This document shows positions 7,875-15,618 of a stretch of DNA of 64,000 bases, piece after piece; position 1 is the stretch's first letter; every line of letters begins with the position of its first letter. The DNA comes from Streptomyces sp. RFCAC02 (GTDB lineage: Bacteria > Actinomycetota > Actinomycetes > Streptomycetales > Streptomycetaceae). A program made the position numbers and the translations under genes. The stretch lies in NCBI RefSeq assembly GCF_004193175.1, contig NZ_SAUH01000001.1:3991001-4055000 (forward strand), given 5' to 3'. The notes under the pieces are model-generated. The model ran no database searches and had not been told where the DNA came from. It was given only the letters and a program-made list of their open reading frames with translations.

Positions 7875-9194
7875 ATGACCACGGAGACCAGCCCCCACCC
7901 CGCCCCTCGTACCCTCTCCCCGGGCACCCGCGTCCCCCCACAGGCGGCCGCCCCCCGATCCGCGCCCCCTGCGTCCTTCACGCGCCCTCGCGCGCCCCAG
8001 ACGCGCCACCCCGATCTGGCCATCTGGCCCCGCTCGGCCCAGTTCACGGCCGACGGCGCGGACATGCGGGTCGGCGGCGTCCGCCTCACCGGCGTCGCCG
8101 TGCGCCACGGCACACCGGCGTACGTCATCGACGAGACGGAGGCGCGGCAGCGCTGCCGCGCGCACCTGGACGCGTTCCCCGACGGCGTCCTCGTGTCCGC
8201 CGCTCCCGCGCTGCTGCGGCCGGGGCCGCTGGCCTGGATCGAGGAGGAGAAGCTGGGCCTCGCCCTGGTCTCGGCCGCCGAGCTGACGCGGGTGGCCCGC
8301 GCCGGTTTCCCGTGCGACCGCGTGACGCTGCACGGCGCCGCCGGTGACCCGGCCTCCATCGCGACGGCCCTGCGGCTGGGCGCGGGGCGGGTCGTCCTCG
8401 ACAGCAGCGCGGACGTGCACCGGCTGGCCGCCCAGGTGCCGCCGGGCACACGGCAGCAGGTGCTGCTGCGCGTCACCCCCGGCACGTCGCGGTCCCCGGC
8501 GCGGCGGACGAACGGCCTGTCGCTGCCGGACGGTTCGGCGCAGCACACGATCGGCAGGATCCTGGCGCAGCCGCGCCTCTCGCTCGCCGGCCTGCACTGC
8601 GACGTCGGCGCGGACGTCACGACGGCCAAGCCGTACCTGCCGGCGGTGCGCCGGCTCGTCGGGCTGCTGGCCCGGGTCCGCGACCAGTACGGCGTGGTCC
8701 TGTCGGACCTGGTCCTCGGCGGCGGCCACACGGCCGCGCACCGGCCGGGCGACCCGGAACCGGACCTGACGGCCCTGGCCGCGCGCGTCCGCGCCGAACT
8801 GATCGAGAGCTGCGCGGCGACGGCGCTGCCCGTCCCGCGCCTGGTGATCGAGCCGGGCCGCGCCCTCACCGCACCGGCGGCCGTGGCGCTGCACCGGGTG
8901 CTGCGCGTCGAGGACACGGCGCACGGCCGCGTCGTCACGGTGAACGGCGACGGCACGACGGGCGTCCCGTACGCGACGGCGCCCCGTGTGATCGGCCGCC
9001 GGACGGCACCGGCACGGCGTCCTGCCACCCTCGTTCGGCACGGCGGCGGCACTCCGGCGACGGTGGCGCTGCTGCCGGCCGACGTGACGACGGGCGACCT
9101 GCTGGCGACACCGGCGGCGGGCGGGACGGCGCCACCGACCGACACCCCGCTGATCGCGGTGGCGGACTCGCGCGCCCGCCTGTTGGAGGGCTGA
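7875..9194 (+). CDS. Diaminopimelate/ornithine decarboxylase-like protein, PLP lysine missing
   Basis: A 439-residue protein aligned over most of its length with fold-type III LysA-like decarboxylases: GTPAYVIDETEARQRCRAHLDAFPDGV, EEEKLGLALVSAAELTRVARAGFP, LHGAAGDPASIATALRLGAGRVVLDS, GLHCDVGAD, EPGRAL. The segment where LysA has AGKAFL with the Schiff-base lysine reads VSAAPALLRP (about residues 107-116). The HIGSQ-type His is Asp-Val, and the C-terminal CESGD motif is absent. The EPGR phosphate-binding motif remains. It also has a ~50-residue Pro-rich N-terminal extension. Probably not a working PLP decarboxylase; role unknown. ATG 7875 is preceded by GGGAGG. Confidence 0.72.
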   Translation: MTTETSPHPAPRTLSPGTRVPPQAAAPRSAPPASFTRPRAPQTRHPDLAIWPRSAQFTADGADMRVGGVRLTGVAVRHGTPAYVIDETEARQRCRAHLDAFPDGVLVSAAPALLRPGPLAWIEEEKLGLALVSAAELTRVARAGFPCDRVTLHGAAGDPASIATALRLGAGRVVLDSSADVHRLAAQVPPGTRQQVLLRVTPGTSRSPARRTNGLSLPDGSAQHTIGRILAQPRLSLAGLHCDVGADVTTAKPYLPAVRRLVGLLARVRDQYGVVLSDLVLGGGHTAAHRPGDPEPDLTALAARVRAELIESCAATALPVPRLVIEPGRALTAPAAVALHRVLRVEDTAHGRVVTVNGDGTTGVPYATAPRVIGRRTAPARRPATLVRHGGGTPATVALLPADVTTGDLLATPAAGGTAPPTDTPLIAVADSRARLLEG

Positions 9195-9209
9195 ACGGAG
9201 GACGCCGGG

Positions 9210-9590
9210 TCAGGACTCGCGTTCCGCGCCCGCGGGCGTCTGCGGGTCCTCCCGCCCCAGCATGTCGGCGAGGGGTGTCCCGGTACGGGCCGCCGCGATG
9301 CGGCGCGCCCGCACCTGGGCGCGGGTGCGGGGACGGAACTTGGGGTCCTTGCCGCAGCCACAGGGCTCGCGCCCTTCGTACCGCAACCCGGCACCGAGCA
9401 CGGCGGCGACGACGGTCCACGCCTTGATGTCACGACGCCGAGGCACGGCGAAGTCATGCCCGGCACAGACCATCACCCGGGAGCACCGGGGACACGAGTG
9501 CGTACCACCCTCGGCGTGCTGCTTGAACGCGAGACGACAGGGCACGCACACGTAATGCAGCCTGTAGGGGTGCTCGGCGTAATAACACAC
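9210..9590 (-). CDS. Small zinc-ribbon protein, hypothetical
   Basis: A 126-residue protein beginning VCYYAEHPYRLHYVCVPCRLAFKQH from a GTG at 9590. CVPC and CPRC pairs form a likely zinc ribbon (about residues 14-45). A basic segment and a CGC motif follow, then an Ala/Arg-rich tail. Similar small ribbon proteins are common in Streptomyces, but no function is known to me. The upstream frame stays open to 9791 without a good start, so the GTG was chosen because homology-like sequence begins there. Confidence 0.6.
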   Translation of the reverse strand: MCYYAEHPYRLHYVCVPCRLAFKQHAEGGTHSCPRCSRVMVCAGHDFAVPRRRDIKAWTVVAAVLGAGLRYEGREPCGCGKDPKFRPRTRAQVRARRIAAARTGTPLADMLGREDPQTPAGAERES

Positions 9591-9796
9591 AACCCGACCG
9601 TACCCGCCCCCACCACGGCCGACGAGGGCATTCGTCAGGCAGGCGGAAGCGCATCGAGGAGCATCTCGACGGCTGTCTCGGGGGACCTCTACCGGGAGGA
9701 GCGTGGACACCTGCACGAACCACTGCGCACGATGCGGGCGTTGCTTACCGCCCTGCCTGGCCACTGCCTCACTATGAACAAGGAGCATCAAGGCGC

Positions 9797-10012
9797 ATGA
9801 TCACCACGAACAACGCACTTGGAAGCGCTGAGTGGTTCACTTCCAGTTACAGCAACGACCAAGGGGGCAACTGTGTGGAGGGGGCACGGCTCACCGGCGG
9901 TGCGATGGGAGTCCGTGACTCCAAGGACACCTCTGGTCCGGCCTTCATCTTCGCCAGGCGGACCTGGGAAGGCTTCCTGACAGCCGTGACAACCGGCGAA
10001 CTCCGCCTATAA
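9797..10012 (+). CDS. DUF397 protein, copy 1 of a tandem pair
   Basis: A 71-residue DUF397 protein with the family core WFTSSYSNDQGGNCVEGA, VRDSKDTSGPAFIFARRTWEGFL. DUF397 genes usually sit beside an XRE-type DUF5753 regulator in Streptomyces; no such partner is adjacent here. It matches copy 2 (10325-10540) at 60 of 71 residues, and the DNA is similar through and beyond the genes. An AAGGAG lies upstream of the ATG. Confidence 0.85.
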   Translation: MITTNNALGSAEWFTSSYSNDQGGNCVEGARLTGGAMGVRDSKDTSGPAFIFARRTWEGFLTAVTTGELRL

Positions 10013-10067
10013 CTTGCTACGGGTGCTTTATGAGAGATGCCGGACTCCACGAAGTAGGTCAGCGAGC

Positions 10068-10156
10068 CTGCTCCCGCACGCGCGGGGATGGTCCCACGAT
10101 GGCGGCCTGATCCCGAGACGAGGCCACCCGCTCCCCGCACGCAGGGAGACCGTCCC
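10068..10156 (+). CRISPR. Decayed two-repeat CRISPR remnant
   Basis: Bases 10068-10095 match the repeat of the array at 10643-10915 apart from one missing C and the first base or two. Exactly 32 bases later, 10128-10156 aligns as a second, much more diverged repeat (CTCCCCGCACGCAGGGA then CGTCCC). The 32-base gap equals the spacer length of the intact array. It follows DUF397 copy 1 at the position where the array follows copy 2. Confidence 0.7.
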
Positions 10157-10324
10157 CGCGCGGTGTGCGCGGGTATCACTGCTGCCGCCCCTGGACGGTC
10201 TTGGCGCTGGAGCCCATCATCTACCCGGAGCGCTTGATGGGTGCTTAGGTGCGCCGTGCGGCGGCCGTTGTGTGCAATCGCCGCCTGACTATTCCTTCAG
10301 CGACCAAGGAAGAGCTTGAGACGC

Positions 10325-10540
10325 ATGATCGACAGGGACAACGCCCTGCGAAGTGCTGTGTGGTTCACTTCCAGCTACAGCAACGACCAGGGGGGCGCCT
10401 GTGTGGAGGGGGCGCGGCTCGCCGGGGATGCGATGGGGGTCCGCGACTCCAAGGACACCTCTGGTCCGGCCTTCATCTTCGCCAGGCGGGCTTGGGAAGG
10501 CTTCCTGACAGCCATGACAACCGGTGAACTCCGTCCGTAA
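10325..10540 (+). CDS. DUF397 protein, copy 2 of a tandem pair
   Basis: A 71-residue DUF397 protein nearly identical to copy 1 through DSKDTSGPAFIFARR and the last 20 residues; it differs at 11 positions overall. The start is ATG at 10325, preceded by CAAGGAAGAGC as in copy 1. It is followed by a ~100-base leader-like segment and the intact CRISPR array. Confidence 0.85.
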   Translation: MIDRDNALRSAVWFTSSYSNDQGGACVEGARLAGDAMGVRDSKDTSGPAFIFARRAWEGFLTAMTTGELRP

Positions 10541-10642
10541 CTCGCCACGACGCTTGTTATGGCCAATTCGCGAAGAAGGCCGGACTCTGCGAAGTTCATG
10601 GATTCTCCGACCCACGCCGCATAAACCCGCAGGTCGGCGAGT

Positions 10643-10915
10643 GTGCTCCCCGCACGCGCGGGGATGGTCCCCCGTTGACCGTGACGTGCGGGGCGGCGGC
10701 GCGGTGCTCCCCGCACGCGCGGGGATGGTCCCTGCACGCGCGCGCTCGGCTCCGGCGGGCGGAAGTGCTCCCCGCACGCGCGGGGATGGTCCCAGGAAAA
10801 ACGGCTTGTGGCGGACCCACATTGAGTGCTCCCCGCACGCGCGGGGATGGTCCCGAGGACGACCAGAGCCTCCCCGCCGCGCTCCGGTGCTCCCCGCACG
10901 CGCGGGGATAGGGCC
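10643..10915 (+). CRISPR. CRISPR array, type I-E-like, 5 repeats and 4 spacers
   Basis: Five 29-base repeats start at 10643, 10704, 10765, 10826 and 10887, beginning GTGCTCCCC and ending GGGGATGGTCCC. The stem CCCCGC/GCGGGG has an ACGC loop. Four spacers are all exactly 32 bases (10672-10703, 10733-10764, 10794-10825, 10855-10886). The last repeat is altered in its 3' eight bases, marking the leader-distal end, so the leader is at 10541-10642. Repeat form and spacer length fit type I-E of actinobacteria. No cas gene is present in the window. Confidence 0.95.
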
Positions 10916-10924
10916 GGGGGTGGG

Positions 10925-11431
10925 TCAGTTGGTGGGCCTGTTGTGTTCCCTTGCTTCGGCTGTCTCTCGGCGGGAGCCTGCTCGGCGGGACATGCGGAGC
11001 AGTAGGACCGAGATCGCTGCCAGGAGGACCAAGGCGATGCCCACCACCACGTCCACCGCCCTTGAGCTTTCGGTCACCTCGGTGTTCCGCAGGCCGATCA
11101 CCCATGGTGAGGCGATCATCCAGGCGCCCAGGACCAGCAGGGCCGCGTCGGCCCACTTGCCGGGGTAGTGGGAGAACCGGACGATGCCGAGCAGGATCAC
11201 CACGATCCCGACGCCCAGCTCGTTCCGGGACGCCTCCTTCGCCGCGTCGGGTGTGTCCGCGATCCACGGCGCGACGCACAGGACCACCCCGGCCGCGATC
11301 GTGAACAGTCCGATGAGCTCCTGCCGCTCCCCCCGGAACAGGGCCTCCTTGTACCGCGCCAGCGATGCCTCGGACCGGCCCGACCGGTCCGACCGGGCAC
11401 GGGACGTCTGTGCTCCATAAGTCGTGGCCAT
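10925..11431 (-). CDS. SPW-repeat membrane protein
   Basis: A 168-residue protein with a charged N-terminal segment and about four membrane helices. The two SPW-type repeats read GVVLCVAPWIAD and GAWMIASPWVIGL. Each pairs a helix with an (S/A)PW turn, as in the SPW family of unknown function. The start at 11431 was chosen over upstream frames because GAAGGTGG precedes it. The basic, polar C-terminus is likely cytoplasmic. Confidence 0.78.
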   Translation of the reverse strand: MATTYGAQTSRARSDRSGRSEASLARYKEALFRGERQELIGLFTIAAGVVLCVAPWIADTPDAAKEASRNELGVGIVVILLGIVRFSHYPGKWADAALLVLGAWMIASPWVIGLRNTEVTESSRAVDVVVGIALVLLAAISVLLLRMSRRAGSRRETAEAREHNRPTN

Positions 11432-11519
11432 GCGACGTACCACCTTCGCTCGGACGTATGTCCGCGCCGGGTACCCAGACCCGGCGCGCATCCACCGGAC
11501 CGGCGAGGGCGCGGCCGGG

Positions 11520-11975
11520 TCAGTCCGCGCGAGCCCGCCCGGTGGACTCCAGCACCGTGGTCAGGAAACGACGCACCGTGTCCAGCTCCGCCGCGTCGAA
11601 CCCCTCCGCGGCCGCCACCACCTCGCCGATCACCGGACCGAAGAACGACCACCCCAGCTCCGTGGCCTTCTCCTCCACCTCCAGCAGCACGCGCCGCCGG
11701 TCGGCCGTGTCCCTGCTGCGCCGGACCAGGCCGAGCCGCTCCAGCCGGTCCACCAGGGCCGTGGTGCCGGCCGAGTTCAGCCGCAGTTGCCCGCCGAGCC
11801 ATCCCGGGGTGGCCCGCGTGCCCGTGCGTGCCGCGTCCAGCAGGTGAATCAGTGCCCGCACGTCGGTGGGGTGCAGCCCGTTGCGTGCTGCGAACTCGGC
11901 GCCCAACTGGTCGAACTCCACGGTCACCGCGCGCAGCAGGTGAACCAACCCCATCACCGGACTCCGGTCGTCCAT
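11520..11975 (-). CDS. MarR-family regulator
   Basis: A 151-residue winged-helix repressor. DNA-binding core: NGLHPTDVRALIHLLDAA, GWLGGQLRLNSAGTTALVDRLERLGLVRRSRDTADRRRVLLEVEEKA, with the DxRD-like wing. ATG 11975 is preceded by GAGGGAG at good spacing; an in-frame ATG at 11990 is the alternative. It is divergent from the alpha/beta-hydrolase gene, with a palindromic operator between them, so it probably represses the hydrolase and itself. Confidence 0.88.
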   Translation of the reverse strand: MDDRSPVMGLVHLLRAVTVEFDQLGAEFAARNGLHPTDVRALIHLLDAARTGTRATPGWLGGQLRLNSAGTTALVDRLERLGLVRRSRDTADRRRVLLEVEEKATELGWSFFGPVIGEVVAAAEGFDAAELDTVRRFLTTVLESTGRARAD

Positions 11976-12002
11976 GCCGCGCTCCCTCATGACCTGCGTA
12001 CT

Positions 12003-12019
12003 ATCTCGCTGAACGAGAT
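12003..12019. promoter_or_regulatory. Palindromic operator between marR and hydrolase
   Basis: ATCTCG-N5-CGAGAT is a perfect 6-bp inverted repeat in the 67-base gap between the divergent starts at 11975 and 12043. Size, symmetry and position fit a MarR dimer site. A half-site-like AGCGAGA follows at about 12029. Confidence 0.6.
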
Positions 12020-12042
12020 TATCGCCCAGCGAGAGGAATGGC

Positions 12043-12870
12043 ATGTCCGCGTCCGCTTTCGACCTTGCCTACGACGAGCTGCGTGCCCGCTGGCCCGAGT
12101 CCACCGAGGAACGCGACGTCGCCACGCCGTACGGGCGCACCCGGGTCCACGTGTACGGCCCGGCGGACGGCAGGCCGCTGGTGCTGCTGCCCGGCGGATC
12201 CGCCACCGGCCTGGTCTGGTGGGCCAACGCGCCGGCCCTCGGTGAGCGGTACCGCGTCCACGCGGTGGACCTGCTGGGCGACGCGGGCCGTACCGAACGC
12301 GACGGCACGCCGTTGAAGAACGCCGCCGACCTGATGGCCTGGCTGGACGCGCTGCTGGACGGTCTCGGACTGGACCGCACGCACCTGTGCGGTCACTCGT
12401 ACGGCGCCTGGATCGCCGCCGGGTACGCGCTGCACGCGCCGCAGCGGATCGACCGTCTCGCCCTCCTGGACCCCACCCAGGTCTTCGCCGGATTCCGCCC
12501 CGGCTACCTGCTGCGCGCGCTGCCCACCCTGATACGCCCGGACGAGGCCCGCGCCCGCGCCTTCCTGGCCTGGGAGACCGGGGATCACCGGCCGGACGAG
12601 TCCTGGCAGCGCCTCTACGCGCTCGCCTCCACGGCCCCCGGCCGCAAGATCGTGGCCGGCCGCTGCCCCCGGACGGCCGGCCTCCGCATGCCGGTGCTGG
12701 TCCTGGTGGCGGAACGCAGCCGCACGCACCACGCCGCCAAGGTCGCGGCCCGCGCCCGCCGGACACTCCCGCACGCCGAGGTGGCACTGCTCCCCGGAGC
12801 CACCCACCACTCCCTGCCCCACACCGACCCGCAGCAGGTGAACGACCACCTGATGGACTTCCTCGGCTGA
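12043..12870 (+). CDS. Alpha/beta-fold hydrolase
   Basis: A 275-residue alpha/beta hydrolase. The oxyanion-hole region is LVLLPGGSATG (about residue 46), the nucleophile elbow GHSYGAW (Ser about 121), and the C-terminal His is in GATHHSLPH. HAVDLLGDAGRT follows strand 4. GAGAGGA lies just upstream of the ATG. Substrate unknown; esterase or haloalkane-type hydrolase activity is possible. Expression is likely controlled by the divergent MarR through the palindrome at 12003-12019. Confidence 0.82.
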   Translation: MSASAFDLAYDELRARWPESTEERDVATPYGRTRVHVYGPADGRPLVLLPGGSATGLVWWANAPALGERYRVHAVDLLGDAGRTERDGTPLKNAADLMAWLDALLDGLGLDRTHLCGHSYGAWIAAGYALHAPQRIDRLALLDPTQVFAGFRPGYLLRALPTLIRPDEARARAFLAWETGDHRPDESWQRLYALASTAPGRKIVAGRCPRTAGLRMPVLVLVAERSRTHHAAKVAARARRTLPHAEVALLPGATHHSLPHTDPQQVNDHLMDFLG

Positions 12871-12929
12871 CAGGCACCCCCTGCGCCGAAGCGGGGCGAC
12901 TCCCGGCCGTGAGTCCTCGAACGCCGTCC

Positions 12930-14153
12930 TCACGCCTCGGATCCGGCCGCGCCCCCGCGCACCCCTCCCGGCGTCGCGACGGCCCAGGAGCCACGTGATC
13001 GGACGTACAGAAGACCCGCTCTCCTCGGGGCGGTGACCGATGCGGTGAACGGGCCGTGCCCCAGGTGCAGGGGCGCCCCGATCCGGAAGTCCGGGCGCAG
13101 CACGTGGAGCGAGAACGCGGCCCCCTCGTGCTGGGTGATCCGCAGGGGTGTCCGGCCGCCGGGATGCCGCAGAACGTAGGAGCCGGTCGTTTCCAGCTCT
13201 CCCTGCCACAGCGGGATCTCCTCCGGCGGGTGCAGCCAGACGCGCCACTTTCCCCCGGTGTGCATCTGGAGGCGTATCGCGTCCCGGCCGTCGGCCTCGA
13301 CCGGAACGATCGCCCGCCGCAGCGGGGAGCCGTGTGTGAGGATCTGCCGGGGCCGCCCGTCGCTGCCGGGCGGGCTGGTCAGCTCGACCCAGGAGTCCTC
13401 GGACCGCTCCAGGTGGACCACCAGCAGGGCGGGTGTACGGGGCGAGGTACGGGACAACTGGACGCCCGTGGTCCCGCGGCTCTCCCAGCGCTGCCGCGCG
13501 CCCGTCCGCTCGGGCCACGCCCCGTAGGGATCGGTCGACGCGGGCGGTGAAGGTGGCGAAGGGGCGGGGCGGTGTTCCGTGCGCCTTTCCGTGCCCGCGG
13601 CGGTCGAGCCCGGAGGCGGGTCGGGCCGCTGTTCCCGCGGCCTGGTCCTGATCGGCGGCATCCCGTCCGCCAGGCGTACGGCGTCGGCCGCGCACACGGC
13701 GATCGTCCGGGCGGTGCCCCCGGCGGGCGCCCAGCGGACCTCCTCGGTCGCCTGCCCGTGGCGGGGGTCGAAGAAGCAGGTCGGATGCCGCTGCGGGCGT
13801 GGCCGCCCCGCGACAAGGGCGTCCACGCAGGCCAGCGCGTGGCGGCCCTCGTCGAGAGCACGCAGCACATCGGTGGCGTCCTCAAGGCTCCGGTCGCCGA
13901 CGAGACTCTGTTTGGCCTGCTCGTACGCGTCCAGCGCCCGTTGGTAATCGGCGAGGAGGCCGGGATCGTCCCGGTGGTCGCTCGGTGTGAAGGAATGCCG
14001 GGCGAGCGTTTCGCCGAATGCCGTGATCTCCGCGTCGACCCGCGCGAGCTCGTCCTTGCTGCCGCGTCCCCGGAACAGGCCGGTGATCGCCCCCACTATC
14101 CCGTCAGCCACGCGGAGGATCCCAAGTCCCGGGCCGGGTTCCTCGCTTGCCAC
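12930..14153 (-). CDS. Hypothetical protein with Cys-containing mid domain
   Basis: A 407-residue protein I do not recognise. An N-terminal helical part (residues 1-120, RVDAEITAFGETLARH, DYQRALDAYEQAKQSL) leads to a short module, HPTCFFDPRHGQATEEVRWAP, followed by VCAADAVRLADG. Its Cys/His spacing suggests a metal-binding or redox knuckle. After a Pro-rich linker (about 170-215) the C-terminal half is beta-rich (VHLERSEDSWVEL, GSYVLRHPGG, LLYVRSRGSWAV). The GTG start at 14153 lies 12 bases from the upstream MarR stop, so the two are probably one operon. Confidence 0.6.
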   Translation of the reverse strand: MASEEPGPGLGILRVADGIVGAITGLFRGRGSKDELARVDAEITAFGETLARHSFTPSDHRDDPGLLADYQRALDAYEQAKQSLVGDRSLEDATDVLRALDEGRHALACVDALVAGRPRPQRHPTCFFDPRHGQATEEVRWAPAGGTARTIAVCAADAVRLADGMPPIRTRPREQRPDPPPGSTAAGTERRTEHRPAPSPPSPPASTDPYGAWPERTGARQRWESRGTTGVQLSRTSPRTPALLVVHLERSEDSWVELTSPPGSDGRPRQILTHGSPLRRAIVPVEADGRDAIRLQMHTGGKWRVWLHPPEEIPLWQGELETTGSYVLRHPGGRTPLRITQHEGAAFSLHVLRPDFRIGAPLHLGHGPFTASVTAPRRAGLLYVRSRGSWAVATPGGVRGGAAGSEA

Positions 14154-14165
14154 TTCCGCCGGCCA

Positions 14166-14663
14166 TCAGATCGGGGTGTTGTCGAAGGGGGCTGTCAGGA
14201 CGCGGAGGAGTGCCGCCAGGTCGCGGCGCTGTGCCGCCGTCAGGTCGCCGAGGATCGCGCGTTCCTGGGTCAGCAGGCCCGCCAGTGCCTCGTCGGCGTG
14301 GTGCTGGCCGGCCGTCGTCAGGCGGACCAGGACGCCGCGGCGGTCGGTCGGGTCCGGGAGGCGTTCGACCAGGCCCTTCTTCGCCAGCCTGTCGATGCGG
14401 TTCGTCATCGTGCCGGACGTCACGAGGGTCTGGGTGAGAAGCTGACCGGGGGAGAGCTGGTACGGGCTTCCGGCGCGCCGCAGGGCCGTGAGGACGTCGA
14501 ACTCCCACGGTTCGAGACGGTGCTCGGCGAACGCCAGCCGGCGCGCCCGGTCGAGGTGGCGGGCCAGGCGGCTGACGCGGCTGAGCACTTCGAGCGGTTC
14601 GACGTCCAGGTCGGGGCGCTCGCGCCGCCAGGCCGCCACCAGCCGGTCAACCTCGTCCTCCAT
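14166..14663 (-). CDS. MarR-family regulator
   Basis: A 165-residue MarR protein: LARRLAFAEHRLEPWEFDVLTALRRAG, LSPGQLLTQTLVTSGTMTNRIDRLAKKGLVERLPDPTDRRGVLVRLTTAG gives the complete winged helix with the DRRG wing. It is divergent from the Tam-like methyltransferase gene; paired palindromic sequences lie between them, so local autorepression and control of the methyltransferase are likely. Confidence 0.9.
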   Translation of the reverse strand: MEDEVDRLVAAWRRERPDLDVEPLEVLSRVSRLARHLDRARRLAFAEHRLEPWEFDVLTALRRAGSPYQLSPGQLLTQTLVTSGTMTNRIDRLAKKGLVERLPDPTDRRGVLVRLTTAGQHHADEALAGLLTQERAILGDLTAAQRRDLAALLRVLTAPFDNTPI

Positions 14664-14710
14664 GGGGGCAGTCTAATAGTTGTGTCGATATGAAGTCTCA
14701 CGACATGGAG

Positions 14711-14741
14711 TCTCACGACGTCGAGAGTCTTGACGTCGAGA
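14711..14741. promoter_or_regulatory. Tandem near-palindromes between marR and methyltransferase
   Basis: TCTCACGACGTCGAGA (14711-14726) and TCTTGACGTCGAGA (14728-14741) are adjacent imperfect palindromes centred on ACGTC. Direct repeats AGTCTCACGAC occur just left (near 14693 and 14709). The cluster fills the divergent gap and looks like a multi-site operator for the MarR protein. Confidence 0.5.
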
Positions 14742-14765
14742 GACTGGCGGATGAGGATTCCGGCC

Positions 14766-15608
14766 ATGGCACCCGCGCACGATGACCGAGACCGCCCCGC
14801 CCCGCCCGTATGGGACCCGGCCCAGTACCAGCGGCACAGCGGGCACCGCACCCGGCCGCTGTACGAGCTGCTCGCCCGCGTCCCGCCGCTGCTGCCCGCC
14901 GGTGACGCGCCCCGCGTCGCCGACCTCGGGTGCGGCCCGGGGAAGCCGAGCCTCGTCGTCGCCGAACGCTTCCCCACCGCCCGCATCACCGGCTACGACA
15001 ACTCCCCGGCCATGCTGGCCGAGGCCGAGCCGTACGCCGGACCCCTCGCCGGCGGCGGCGGGCTCGACTTCCGGTGCGCGGACCTCGCCGAGTGGCGGCC
15101 CGGGGAGACGTTCGACCTGATCGTCTCGAACGCCGCCCTCCAGTGGGTCCCCGGCCACCTCGGCCTGCTGCCCGACTGGGTCGCGGGCCTGGCGCCGGGC
15201 GGCGTCCTCGCGTTCCAGGTCCCCGGGAACTTCGACGCGCCGAGCCACGTCCTCATGCGCGAGATCGCCGGCGGCCGCCACTGGCGCGGCCGGCTCGGGG
15301 ACGTCCTGCGGCACCGCGACGCCACGCACCCCACCGGCGAGTACTTCGCCGGGCTGGCCGCCATCGGCTGCGAGGTGGACGCGTGGGAGACCACCTACCT
15401 CCAGGTCCTCCACGGCGACGACCCCGTGCTCGACTGGGTGCGGGGAACGGGGCTGCGGCCCGTCCTCACCGCGCTGGACGACGACCCGGAGGCGCGCGAC
15501 GCGTTCGTCGCCGAGTACCGGGACGCGCTGCGCGAGGCGTACCCGCCCGGGCCGCACGGGACGCTGTTCCCGTTCCGCCGCGTCTTCGTCGTCGCGCAGA
15601 AGGGGTGA
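14766..15608 (+). CDS. tam: Trans-aconitate 2-methyltransferase-like SAM methyltransferase
   Basis: A 280-residue class I methyltransferase closely resembling Tam, which methylates trans-aconitate to relieve aconitase inhibition. Features: VWDPAQYQRHSGHRTRPLYELLARV at the N-terminus, the SAM motif VADLGCGPGKPS (about residues 45-56), motif II-like GYDNSPAML, and FDLIVSNAALQWVPGH. An ATG at 14751 is an alternative; 14766 has GAGGA upstream. Confidence 0.88.
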   Translation: MAPAHDDRDRPAPPVWDPAQYQRHSGHRTRPLYELLARVPPLLPAGDAPRVADLGCGPGKPSLVVAERFPTARITGYDNSPAMLAEAEPYAGPLAGGGGLDFRCADLAEWRPGETFDLIVSNAALQWVPGHLGLLPDWVAGLAPGGVLAFQVPGNFDAPSHVLMREIAGGRHWRGRLGDVLRHRDATHPTGEYFAGLAAIGCEVDAWETTYLQVLHGDDPVLDWVRGTGLRPVLTALDDDPEARDAFVAEYRDALREAYPPGPHGTLFPFRRVFVVAQKG

Positions 15609-15618
15609 ACGGGAGGGT

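Larger units (their letters stand above)
9780..10915 (+). repeat. Tandem duplication: DUF397 gene + leader + CRISPR
   Basis: Two units offset by 528 bases. Each has a CAAGGA-type ribosome site, a DUF397 gene, a short segment containing GCCGGACTC followed by CGAAGT and AGGTC(A/G)GCGAG, and CRISPR repeats. Unit 1 lacks about 35 bases of the leader between CGAAGT and AGGTC that unit 2 retains, and its repeats are mutated. The parallel order is seen directly; the duplication history is inferred. Confidence 0.75.

Noticed and set aside
9456..9800. A plus-strand 114-codon ORF leading into the DUF397 gene, considered as a missing HTH partner.
   Set aside because: The translation has no helix-turn-helix or DUF5753 features and it overlaps the zinc-ribbon gene on the other strand.
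10016..10319. Small ORFs running through the CRISPR remnant and array (for example 10014-10319 and 10375-11168).
   Set aside because: They are frames through repeats and spacers, giving periodic PHARGW- or PRVRG-type translations that are artefacts of the repeat.
9780..10330. An insertion sequence or transposon as the cause of the DUF397-CRISPR duplication.
   Set aside because: No transposase frame, terminal inverted repeats or target-site duplication could be seen around the units.
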